From: Rhododendron vialii
Taxonomy: Eukaryota; Streptophyta; Magnoliopsida; Ericales; Ericaceae
NCBI RefSeq assembly: GCF_030253575.1
Contig: NC_080557.1
Coordinates: 1,607,001 to 1,671,000, forward strand
DNA: 64,000 nt
Direction of reading: 5' to 3'
This document shows positions 52,627-63,158 of the stretch, piece by piece. The notes beneath the pieces were generated by a model. That model was not told where the DNA came from. It ran no database searches and was given only the letters and a program-made list of their open reading frames with translations. Both the position numbers and the translations under genes were made by a program. Within the stretch, counting starts at the first letter, position 1; each line of letters starts with the position of its first letter.

Positions 52627-52743
52627 ACATGATCATGGGTCCTAGACTATCTATGTAGTAGTAGTTCTTACTATGTACCCTATTTGGATTACTTTTGGGG
52701 TTTTAGGCTAATCGTACGATTGTGGGTTTATGTCGTGTGCCTT

Positions 52744-53352
52744 TCTGTTATTTTATCATCCGTAACTATCTCGATCGATCTTATGATCGTCTCAATAAAC
52801 TGTTTAGCTCATTTTGTTCTGTACGGCCTTATTATTAGTTGTTCTTCAAAAAATTGTTTAGGTCATCTGTAACTATTCTTAGTGGTACAGTTTTACAGTT
52901 CTTCAATAAATTCCAAGGGAGCTTTTACCATCCAAGGGGTTAGGGCTCTGTTATTTTATCATCTGTAACTATCTCGATCGATCTTATGAATGTCTCAATA
53001 AACTGTTTAGCTCATTTTGTTCTGTACGACCTTATTATCAGTTGTTCTTCAAAAAATTATTTAGGTCATCTGTAACTATTCTTAGTGGTACAGTTTTACA
53101 GTTCTTCAATAAATTCCAACGGAGCTTTTACCATCCAAGGGGTTAGGGCTCTGTTATTTTATCATCTGTAACTATCTCGATCGATCTTATGAATGTCTCA
53201 ACAAACTGTTTAGCTCATTTTGTTCTGTACGGCCTTATTATCAGTTGTTCTTCCAAAAATTGTTTAGGTCATCTGTAACTATTCTTAGTGGTACAGTTTT
53301 ACAGTTCTTCAATAAATTTCAAGGGAGCTTTTACCATCCAAGGGGTTAGGGC
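52744..53352 (+). repeat. Three tandem 203-bp repeats, poly(A)-signal rich
   Basis: Units start at 52744, 52947 and 53150 (TCTGTTATTTTATCATC) with only a few differences between them. Each has CTCAATAAACTG and CTTCAATAAATTCC plus a TGTAACTAT motif. The array lies 150 bp after the stop of Gly/Ser-rich gene 2. No coding sequence. Confidence 0.95.
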
Positions 53353-53845
53353 AATATAACTAAGAGCTAGCAAGTCTATCCATCATCACTTAGGGTGCCA
53401 AAACCATAATTGACAAAAATAAAAATAAAACGCAAAATTCGAGTTCACCAATTGTCATTTGTTGATGTAAGAAGATGCCGATGTTATGGATATTCCGCTA
53501 CTGTCATTTCCGAATAACTGTGGGCTTCATATTTGAGTCCACTATATTAGCCATATAATCCTCGTGTGGCCCTACTTGTGGACTTCACAACCCAGCCCAA
53601 GATGTTAATCGTATGGATTTCGTAATCAAGTCTCTCTCTCTCTCTCTCTAGGAAGTTTAAATCCTTTACGCGGGGGTAGAAATCGTGCGTTGTACTGCCA
53701 TTATGGGCCTCATAGTACATTTGTTATACTAATCTGAACAAGTCATTTCATTGGACCTGCAGAGTAGTCGTACACACAAAAATTGAGACTAAACGGTTTG
53801 GAGGCGGTAGAACTAATCAACAAGCTAGGGAGCCGATCCAACCTT
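53353..53845. other. Intergenic; left half of a possible split exon at 53768-53845
   Basis: CT microsatellite at about 53632-53650. From 53768 the frame TCG TAC ACA is open to the CACTA insertion (LNGLEAVELINKLGSRSN). Confidence 0.35.
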
Positions 53846-55874
53846 CACTACAACACGGATGGCCTATAGCGAGGAAATATGGCGAGGAAAAGAGATTTCG
53901 TCGCTAAAAGTATACAATCTGCGAGAAAATTCAATTTCGTCGCTAAAAAGTTACATTTAGCGAGGAAATTTAATTTCCTCGCCAAAAAGTTACATTTAGC
54001 GAGGAAATAATAATTTCCTCGCAAAAGGGTTACATTTGGCGAGGAAATTATTATTTCCTCGCCAAATGTAATCCTTTTGCGAGAAAATTTGTTTTCCTTG
54101 CTTAATGTAACCTTTTGGCGAAAAATATTTTGTCACCTTTTTTAGGACTCATTAATTTTTTTTATATGTAAGTCATTATTAATTATGTTCATGTATCTTT
54201 AATATCACGATGGTAAGGGATAATCAACTACATAGTTCAATATCATTAGCAAATTTATTAAAATAAAAAAGTGATAAATGGAAAAAAATAGTTTCCTCGC
54301 CAATCGCATTGAATTGATGAAATAAAAAATACGTTTCACACGAATTATATGAATTCACTTTTCCCCAACTGAAATTAATTGTTAACAATGTCAGTATGTT
54401 CAAATTCTACTAAAATTTATTGTTTGAATACAAAGATTTTTAAGTCACTCGGGGTGATTTAACCGTCCAATATATTAGCACCAGGGATCAAATTGCCGAT
54501 ATTTTTACACAAAAGGACTTGTGTCTTCCCGCATCGGACACTGCGTTTCAATCTGAAGGTCATGCCTCAACCATCAGCTTGCGGGGGTATGTCAACCAAT
54601 CAGTGCAAATCAATTGATCAAGAAAATAAGTCCTAATAATGTTAGCCATTTCAGGGGTTATATTTTATCATTTGCAATATCTTTTGTAAAGCTTATCACT
54701 TGTAACCGTATTTGTATATAAATACCCAAGGAATAGAACACTCTAGGTAACAAAGTGCATTCATCAATTCTATCGTATTGTTCTTTTGACTGTTATAAGT
54801 CCAAAAAAAGGATTGGACATAGGGATTATAAGTTTGTGGATGAATGATGTGCTTTTCAGAAAAAGAATGCATGGGATATATGGATTGCTTTTCGTAGAGA
54901 TAACTGATTATTAATTCATACAAAAAAAATTAATGAAAAGCTAAACAAAAGATAAAGTACTTAATAATTGCGAAATGTATTTTCAAAATATCACTAATCT
55001 ATTTTCAAAATATGTAAGGTTAACCCCATTTAAAAAGAAACATAACAAATTATTACTATTGTAATATTGTAGTTGAGTTAAAGTTGTTATGGGCGCATAT
55101 ACACAGTAAGAACAGATTAACCCACTAAAAAAAATATCGTATTTGCAGAAATTTAAAGGGCTCAAACTAATTTAAGCACTACAAAAGGTTACTAAACTTA
55201 GAGAGAATTAAAACGAAGTATAAAATAAACAAATTTAGAAAGTTATAAAGATTTATTAAAGATATATAACAAAACATTAAATTATAAAAAAATTCAATAA
55301 AAGCGAATAATGTTAATGATTTAAAAAACAAGTTTAAAGAAACACTACAAAGGGACTAAAATTAGAGAGAAATGTTTAAAGAAACAAATTTAGAGAGGTG
55401 AAAGGATGTACAAAAGGTTTATATATAAAAAAGGCAAAGGTTTGAACTGGAAATGAAGTTGGTGTGATGGATGGAGTGAATGCCTCCATACAGGAGGCCA
55501 CGGTTCGAATTCGCGCGGAAGCAAATGAGCTAGAGAACTATCTATTTTTAGTTTCAAGAGTTTTAGCGAGGAAAAATTTCCTCGCCTAAACTATAATTGG
55601 CGAGGAAAAAATTAGTCTAGCGAGGAAAAATTTCCTCGCCTATTCTGTAAACATTGTATTAGTCTAGTGAGGAAAAACTATAGCGAGGAAAAAATTCCTC
55701 GCTAATTGGGTCAGAATAAGCGAGGAAATTTTTTTCCTCGCAAATTCTTTTTGCGACAAGCTTTTTGCGAGGAAAACGGGCGAGGAAAAATTTCCTCGCA
55801 AATACATTTTGCGAGGAAATCAGCGTTTTAGCGAGGAAACTAAATCCTCGCTACAAGCCTCTCGTGTTGTAGTG
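53846..55874. mobile_element. Non-autonomous CACTA (En/Spm) transposon, 2.0 kb
   Basis: The termini CACTACAACACG are inverted at the right end (CGTGTTGTAGTG), with CTT duplicated on both sides (53843-53845 and 55875-55877). Both sub-terminal regions (53860-54130 and 55560-55855) are packed with direct and inverted copies of GCGAGGAAA, the kind of array that binds CACTA transposase. The middle has no transposase gene but contains a Copia 3' end. It would depend on a partner element for movement. Confidence 0.95.
54469..54802 (+). mobile_element. Copia retrotransposon 3' end inside the CACTA element
   Basis: A frame at 54469-54545 reads ISTRDQIADIFTQKDLCLPA, matching the last residues of Copia RNase H (QLADIFTKGL). 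A G-rich polypurine-like TGCGGGGGTA then precedes TGTCAACC (54590), the likely LTR start. TATATAAATA is at about 54713. The right LTR end is unclear. Confidence 0.7.
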
Positions 55875-55877
55875 CTT

Positions 55878-55946
55878 CCCACACCGAGCGTAAGTGGAAG
55901 GCTCTCGAGTTCTTCCCCACCGGACAGGCCGGCTCAATTACCTTGA
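55878..55946 (+). other. Right half of a possible exon split by CACTA
   Basis: If the element and one CTT are removed, the frame from 53768 continues as TPSVSGRLSSSSPPDRPAQL and stops at TGA 55944-55946. The composition resembles a Ser/Pro-rich protein tail. Family unknown. Confidence 0.3.
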
Positions 55947-56967
55947 TGCATGTTCGTAGACAAGCCAATCAATGAGCGGATCATTTGGCAAGAGTCGGGG
56001 AATGAATAGGATGCGCTTGTGATGTTTTACGAGTCTCCACCCTCTGTGCGACACTTTGTTCTTGAGGGTGCTAACAGTGTAGGGTCGTAGGCCTTTTAAG
56101 GGTCTAATACTCTCGTTCTGTAGTTTTTTTAATTAGGAGTAACTTTAATGCTTAATTTTTGGTTAATTTCTGTCTTTCGTTGTGAACTTTTGATTTCCCC
56201 CGAGCACCGAGAGACGATCCCATCCAATCCGGTCCAGTTTTGATCTTCAGATAATTGTGTCAAATAGTTTGTAATTCAGTGTTGCACACTTCTTTTCTTG
56301 CAAACTTAATGCATTTTGAAATCATATCAAGCCATATCCGATCAACGTAATTTTTGGCATAATCAATATTCTAGACGAGCTCTAAAAGTAAACGGTTTTG
56401 ATCATTGTTGTGGGCCCATAAAGAACCCTCAAAATAGTTCAAACTGGACTGGACTGGATGGATGAAGAAATTGGACGGGATCCTCCCTGAGCACCCTAAG
56501 AAGAAAAAAAAAACACAATTGTAGAAGAACGTTTGATTTTGGTTTTTGGTGAAAATACATCTTCTTTAAGTCGTCGTTTTGTACAATGAAATTATCTTTC
56601 TGAAACAAAAGAAAACTAATAAATCACTTATTATTGAAGTCACCAAATCAGGTGGCCTGATTTTTACGTGCGGATTCAAAATAAGATTTTTTATTATCAC
56701 TTTCAAGCCGTCTGAAAGTATTTTAAAGGACGATATCTGACTAGGTACGACGATAACTCTCTTATCCTTCTGTGTTAAAAAAAGAATGCAAAACGGTTGT
56801 GTGCGAAGTTGCAACGACGACGTCCTTTGATCAAGACCGAAAGCGCCTCGAAACAATTGATATTTTCACCGCGTGGTGTACTCTTGATTAGTTAATTCTT
56901 TTTGGAATACTACCCTTTTCAACCAAAAAAAACAAAAAGAGAGAGATTAAAAGTTACTAAAGTTGCA
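55947..56967. other. Intergenic
   Basis: No gene seen. Confidence 0.4.
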
Positions 56968-57153
56968 AGTGGCCGATTGGGTATGAGAAATCAACTAAAA
57001 AGCTTATCTCTCAAGAGATCGCAAGTTCGAAATTCACGAAGATCAAACATTCCAAACCTTGGAGCTATTAAGAGGTTTACCGGTCATTAACGGACTCCAG
57101 AATTTATTGACATGCATGCAAGCTGACCTGCACGTCCAGTCCTTAAAAAAAAA
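56968..57153 (+). mobile_element. SINE-like dispersed repeat, copy 2, with A tail
   Basis: AGATCGCAAGTTCGAAATTC, GAAGATCAAACATTCCAAAC, CCGGTCATTAACG and CAAGCTGACCTGCACGTCCA parallel 25428-25585. A 12-base A tract follows. GTTCGAAATTC resembles a polymerase III box B. Confidence 0.45.
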
Positions 57154-60100
57154 AAATTAATTGATGTCGCAAAAACAGGTGGCGTGAACGGATTCTTACT
57201 AATAACTAAGAAACATTTTGTCGCTTTGAATTCGTGTGAAATCATAAGTTAAGTGTGAATAAAGATTAAAAAAAAAGAAAAGAAAAGAAAAATAAAGCCT
57301 CGTGTGATAACCACTGTGCTAATTAATCTCAAGACTTTGGACTTAGTAATTTGTTCCCTTCTATATTTCATCATATTAAAAACCTTATAATTAAGTGCAA
57401 TAAACTTTTTATGGGGTCCGTTCATACGAGAATTATTCAAGAGCGCGTTAAGATTACTCAGACACTTCGAACGATAAGAAAAGGAAAGGAAGGAAAATCA
57501 TCACTACCCTCTCACCTTAACATGGCCTGCAAATTAAAAATTTTGGAAAGGGAAAGGGAAATGATGTGCGATTGTTGAAATTCCCTAAAATATATTTTTG
57601 TATGATTTTGGAATCTGGATAATCATACTATTTGTGTATTTATATAAAAATATGTATGCGTTTGTGTGAGGAGTGAGAGATCCAAGTTCCAACCATTAAT
57701 TAATTAAGGGTATCCTTTAATTAATCCTTTGCACCTCGGACTAATTAATCAGTCTAATCATCGATACAATTCCTCTCACAGCCTTTTTCACATGCTTGCA
57801 CTTGGAGATGAAGTGGCCCCAAGATCAGTTGCTGGTAGGGAAAATCGAAGACATTAGATGTGAGCAAATCCCTAAATTTCAGGCGATGATCGTCTGGCCA
57901 TTTGGATTAATGGTAATGGTTGATGTCAATCTAAGGTACATTTTTTAGGAGCGAAGGTCGAAGGGTGAGCAAGGAGACAAATAGAGTAAAAGGAGCACTT
58001 AATGATATTCGATCGAGCTGATTTTTTGAATAGTTTTTCTACTCGACTACCTCTACAAAGTGAACGTTTCCGATCATCGGAGCGAAACCGAATCGAGCAG
58101 ACCCCGCTCAAAGTACTTCAACAATGATCTCTTCTTCAGTTCTTTTTTAACATTTCTCCTAACAATAATATTGAAAAAAATTCTACAACCTTTTCTCCCA
58201 CTGAATTTTTTCTTCCCACTTTTATTAATATAGAGTAGATCGCTATATAATTATTAGAAAAAAAGAACCACAAATTAAAGAAAATAGTCAATAGTACACC
58301 ATGTTTCATCAACAAAACTCTCTTCTCTCAATTAAACAAAGTTTAATAAAAATACATGAAAAGCCAAGAAACGTGAATGAAATAGAAATGGTCTTGGTTC
58401 TTGAAGAACTGAAAATTACACCACATGCATCGTCATTTAAACATACTGATTTCACACACGTCGTCAAAATTAAAAGAAAGAAGGGTCTATTGACTCCGCC
58501 AAATATATGTTGAATTAATCGTTCGATACGGAGTTTGGATTCTCTTTATTTATCCCGCTCGTATCCTTGTCCCTATCGATTGGTATAATTACATGGTTAT
58601 TGTTATTGTTGTGCATAATTGACTTTTGATATATACAGTATCTAATGGGCCCAGAAACTGGGCCCAGCAGCTAGACTGTTAACCGAGTACTAGCTCGTCA
58701 TAATATTATTATGTGACGTGGACCTTTCCCCGGCCTGTTCCAATTGGTTGAGGGAGTCAGCTTAATTATATCGAGCACCTGTAGAAAGTGATGTCCACGC
58801 TGACGCAAATACGAATACCCACTTATCACGTGGGAGGTTTCATTTGGATATCCTAGAATTTGACAGGATGGTTCCGCCGTTTGTTAACTTCTTTCGGCTT
58901 TGGAACTCGACTGATAATTCCAAAGGATTACGTCTTTTTTTTTTGGTTTTGGCAATGGAGGGGTGGACCATTAGTTCCATAGGCATGTGAATACCCTCTT
59001 TAGGGGGATCATCAATACCGTGTGAGACTTGGTATTCATAATCCTAACCTAGGGAGACTAATACTAAATTACACTGACCCAATTACCCTTTGCGAGTTGG
59101 TTATTTAGAATCATATAGAGTAGAAACTTAATTACGAAAGCTTTAGAGACAAAATTTGACTATGACCCTTTATAATAATATGATCAAAATTACAATATTT
59201 TCGCACCGGTTCAAACAGATTGAAAATTAAAGTACTTAATTTTTTTAGAGCATGTATAGATTGAAATTCATGGAATCATGCATTTAAAAGAACGATGACG
59301 TTTTGGCTAATTCAATGTCATTTTACGTGAATAGTAAAAGTAAGCCGGTTATGACCAGGTGTCATGCAGAGAATAAAGGAAATGAGTAACTGTCCAATTC
59401 GAAGAAGAAGAGACAAACGTTGTCGTTTTAAGAAACGTTAGCTAAAAATCCCAGCCAAATAGCGGCTAGCCTTGACATCGGGCTATATCTTCTTCTTTTT
59501 TTGGTCTACGTATACAATCCGACCGGGGGACTTGCGGTCCGTGCTTTTTTGACATTTTTGAATTCCTCTAGTCTTCTCTTGTTGAAATAAACAAAGATTG
59601 TAGAAACAACGGATTTAGTAAAATTATACCTTGAGGAAAATTCTTGGAACCAATTTTTCCAAACAAGGGCAAAGATAACAAATGGAATAACATACCGATC
59701 ATATTAAACTCTTTTTGACCGATGTTAAAATCTCTCAGAATTACAGCGAGGGAAAAAAATCCGAAAACATTCATTGTTTCCGAATTGAATTAGAAAGAAC
59801 TACTACTATAATTTTAAGAAAATATCACGTCATTTAGTGGTATATTTTCATCTCATCTGCAAAGATGTTAGTAAATTCCTAAAGGATTTTCGTTTCCATG
59901 ATTTTTCTAGTTTAACCACACTTTGACCCGGCCTTTAAGTATTTTACTCTATTTGGCCGCTTTAATCTAACATATACTTTTATATAAGGTATAAATAAAA
60001 ATAGTAAAGGCAGCAGTTGACTAAGTAAAAAAAATGTGGTCAAAATAAAATTCTCTCAACAGAATTTCCCCATGGCACTGTTTTCTCCTTGCTTTTTATT

Positions 60101-60859
60101 CGTAAAAATTGACAGGGAAAATATCTATTTTTTTTATTTGATTGGCAAAACAAAATTTATTAACTCAAAACACACATACATCGAGATAAAAAGTAACAAC
60201 AGCTCCACCACAACCAAGCAAGAAAAGTAAGCCCGTTTCAGAATCCTAAATAAGTATTTATTTTTTAAGAAGGCAATTTCAAGCTCAATAATAACGTGTT
60301 GACAAAGAAGAGAAGAGCCAATAACTGATAAGAGAAAGTTGATTGAAAAAGTATCCATTTGTCATTTTCCCACTCACTTTCTTTCATTTTTGTTACGTTC
60401 GAAACTTTTAAAAAGTGAAGAAAAATAAAAGAAAAAAAAATGAGGGAAAATTTTCCACAAGTTTAGAATTTATTGTTTTCTCTTCTCTTTCTCCTATAAT
60501 CAAACAATGACAAATAAAATTTCTACCTTTCCTTTGTTTTCCCTTGCTTTCCCTTCCAAACAGAGCTTTCAATTTTTTTCTCTAATTCAGGAAAATTTAC
60601 CATGTTACCATTCCATTAATCACTTTCTTACCTATCAAGATACACAATACTATATGGCAAAAAATGATAATGTAACAAATATACACGAATAAGAATAAAA
60701 ATAAACATTGACAGTAAAAATGGAATTGTATAAATTACTCCCTGAAATAAACGGCTGTATTTATTTTGGAAAAATGATCGAGGCATATTACGTACAAAGA
60801 AATTTATCAGCAGAAAATGATGTAGAATACATTGTTTTTGACCGATCATAAATAATATA
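57154..60859. other. Gene-poor intergenic, 3.7 kb
   Basis: AT-rich throughout, with only short chance frames. A minus-strand open stretch at 59568-59774 with hydrophobic runs is unassigned. No RNA gene, repeat array or transposon end could be supported. Confidence 0.45.
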
Positions 60860-61437
60860 GGAAAAATTTTAAAATAGCTCCCAACATTTATACCAAAATT
60901 CAATTAGACTCCCAGCATTTTAAAAACTTCAATTTTACTCTCAACGTTATATTCCGTTAATCAAAACGTCCCCTTCTGTCCGAATGACTAACGGATTCCG
61001 TTAAAGGCTCTGTTAAATATCGTCCCGATCGAATTTTGATATTCCGAGCTGCTCAATATTTACAAAACATGATTTTAAGGGTGCTAATGAAAAACCAACA
61101 AAAAATATGACCGTGAAGGGCTTCATCTGAACAGTTTTTTATTGAATAGTTCAATAAAAAATTGTTCAGATCAAGCCCTTCTCGGTCTTTTTTTTTTGTT
61201 GATTTCGCGTAAGTACCCTTAAAATCACGTTTTGAACACATTGAGCAATTCGGATCATCGAAATTCTATCGGGATGCTATTTTACAGAGCTTTTAACGGA
61301 ATCTGTTAGTCATTTGGACGGAAAGGGGCGTTTTGATTAACGGAATATAACGTTGAGAGTAAAATTAAAATTTTTAAAAGGTTGAAAGTCTAATTGAATT
61401 TTGGTGTAAAGGTTGGAGGTTATTTTGAAATTTTTCC
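60860..61437. mobile_element. Mutator-type foldback element, 578 bp
   Basis: Almost the whole element is an inverted repeat of two arms of about 280 bp, for example AACGGATTCCGTTAAAGGCT against AGCTTTTAACGGAATCTGTT, and CTGAACAGTTTTTTATTGAA near the centre. The ends are GGAAAAATTTTAAAATAGC and its partner. A perfect 9-bp duplication AATAATATA (60851-60859 and 61438-61446) fits Mutator/MULE elements. It ends 435 bp before the ATG of the epimerase gene. Confidence 0.88.
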
Positions 61438-61570
61438 AATAATATATATTTCGGGTCATTTTTTCCGGATAACATCATAAATAATGACGCGGAAGTAGCA
61501 CTTTTGAAAATGATTTGCAAAATCATCTCCTTCTCTCTCTCTCTCTCTCTCTCTCCCCTCCCATACGGCC

Positions 61571-61684
61571 GTCCTTGAATACATTCACGCGTATCCCTAT
61601 ATAATCCTTCGCCTCCTTCCCTCCCCGTCCTTGAATACATTCACGCGTATATCCCTATATAATCCTTCGCCTCCTTCCCTCCCC
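61571..61684 (+). repeat. Tandem duplication of a TATA-bearing promoter segment
   Basis: GTCCTTGAATACATTCACGC through CTTCCCTCCCC is present twice (61571-61626 and 61627-61684); copy 2 has two extra bases (AT). TC microsatellites flank it (61534-61554 and 61733-61752). Confidence 0.93.
61598..61663 (+). promoter_or_regulatory. Duplicated TATA boxes upstream of epimerase gene
   Basis: TATATAAT at 61598-61605 and 61656-61663, one in each tandem copy, 274 and 216 bp before the ATG. The downstream leader is CT-rich (a Y-patch-like feature). Confidence 0.65.
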
Positions 61685-61871
61685 AAGCAGGTGCAGAAAA
61701 ACTCAAACACCTCCCCCATTGGTTTTTTCTGCATCTCTCTCTCTCTCTCTCTCCAAAATCCTGAAATAAAACAAACCTACATCAACCATCTCAAACCTTG
61801 ATTAAAAAAAAAAATTCCCTAATCTCCATCTCTCCATACACACACATACCCCCATATATTGTGGAAAGAGG

Positions 61872-63158
61872 ATGCGATCTTCCGAGGATGAATACGTGTT
61901 CCCATTAACCCCGGGCAAGTTCAAAATCGAGAGGGCCCACGCGATCAATCGCCAATTCCACCGATGCACGAGCACGCTGTTCTTGTGGGCCCTCTTCCTG
62001 ATAGTCCTGGCGGCGATGTACATCAGCTTGTTCACCTCCGGCAACCGCTGCCTCTCCTCCAGCCCCTCTTTGTACGACAGCGTCGAGTGGCAGAAACAGG
62101 TCCGCGACTCCGCCCAGATCCGCCGCTCCAACGGCCTCTCCGTCCTCGTCACCGGCGCCGCCGGCTTCGTCGGCACCCACGTCTCCCTCGCCCTGAAGAA
62201 GCGCGGCGACGGCGTCGTCGGGCTCGACAATTTCAACGACTACTACGACCCGTCGTTGAAGAAGGCCCGGAAGAACCTTCTCAATTCCAACGGTATTTTT
62301 ATCGCGGAGGGCGATATCAACGACGCGCGCATTTTAGCGAAGGTGTTTGACATCGTGGCGTTTACACATGTGATGCACCTGGCGGCGCAAGCGGGGGTTC
62401 GATACGCTATCGAGAACCCCCACTCGTACATCCACAGCAACGTGGCAGGGCTAGTCACGCTTCTCGAGACGTCCAAGTCAGCTAATCCGCAACCTGCTTT
62501 CGTGTGGGCCTCCTCGAGCTCGGTTTACGGGTTAAATACCAAGGTGCCCTTTTCGGAATCGGACGGGACCGACCGACCCGCTTCCCTATATGCCGCGACT
62601 AAAAAGGCGGGCGAAGGGATCACCCACACTTATAATCATATCTACGGGTTGTCGATAACCGGGTTGCGGTTTTTCACGGTCTACGGCCCGTGGGGCAGAC
62701 CCGACATGGCGTATTTCTCGTTTACCCGGAACATACTCCAGGGGAAGCCGATAACGGTCTACCGGGGCAAGAACGGGGTCGACTTGGCCCGGGATTTCAC
62801 CTATATTGACGACATTGTGAAGGGGTGTCTCAGGTCGTTGGACACGTCGGGGAAGAGTACTGGGTCGGGTGGGAAGAAACGGGGACCCGCCCTGTATCGG
62901 ATCTTTAATTTGGGTAACACGTCGCCCGTGACCGTACCCACGCTTGTGAGCATTTTGGAGAAGCATTTGAAGGCCAAGGCGAAGCAGAATGTTGTGGAGA
63001 TGCCCGGAAATGGCGACGTTCCGTTTACCCACGCGAATATAAGCTTGGCCCGGAGAGAGATCGGGTATAAACCGACAACCGATTTGGAAACCGGGTTGAA
63101 GAAGTTTGTTAGTTGGTATCTGTCTTATTACGGCTACAATCAAGGCAAGCTTGTATGA
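61872..63158 (+). CDS. GAE: UDP-glucuronate 4-epimerase (GAE6/GAE1-like)
   Basis: Complete single-exon gene, 428 codons, from the ATG in GAGGATGCGATC. It interconverts UDP-glucuronate and UDP-galacturonate, the pectin precursor, in the Golgi. A short cytosolic N-terminus (MRSSEDEYVFPLTPGKFKIE) precedes one membrane anchor at residues 36-55 (LFLWALFLIVLAAMYISLF). The extended-SDR epimerase fold follows: NAD-binding TGAAGFVG (94-101), HLAAQAGVRYA (169-179), ASSSSVYG (213-220), and catalytic Y240xxxK244 in YAATKKAG. The substrate-region motifs FFTVYGPWGRPDMA (267-280) and the conserved GNGDVPFTHAN (379-389) are present. The C-terminus is YYGYNQGKLV. The length is normal for the family. The gene is much more GC-rich than its surroundings. 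The minus-strand and other-frame open reading frames across it are shadows. Confidence 0.96.
   Translation: MRSSEDEYVFPLTPGKFKIERAHAINRQFHRCTSTLFLWALFLIVLAAMYISLFTSGNRCLSSSPSLYDSVEWQKQVRDSAQIRRSNGLSVLVTGAAGFVGTHVSLALKKRGDGVVGLDNFNDYYDPSLKKARKNLLNSNGIFIAEGDINDARILAKVFDIVAFTHVMHLAAQAGVRYAIENPHSYIHSNVAGLVTLLETSKSANPQPAFVWASSSSVYGLNTKVPFSESDGTDRPASLYAATKKAGEGITHTYNHIYGLSITGLRFFTVYGPWGRPDMAYFSFTRNILQGKPITVYRGKNGVDLARDFTYIDDIVKGCLRSLDTSGKSTGSGGKKRGPALYRIFNLGNTSPVTVPTLVSILEKHLKAKAKQNVVEMPGNGDVPFTHANISLARREIGYKPTTDLETGLKKFVSWYLSYYGYNQGKLV

Noticed and set aside
55440..55530. tRNA-like GGTTCGAATTC box
   Set aside because: I could not fold the 75-85 bases around it into a cloverleaf; it is inside the CACTA element and at most a SINE trace.
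61905..62350. Ala/Gly-rich minus frame and Arg/Pro-rich plus frame
   Set aside because: Out-of-frame shadows of the GC-rich epimerase gene.
62586..63143. 185-residue minus-strand frame
   Set aside because: Shadow of the epimerase C-terminal half, favoured by its high GC content.
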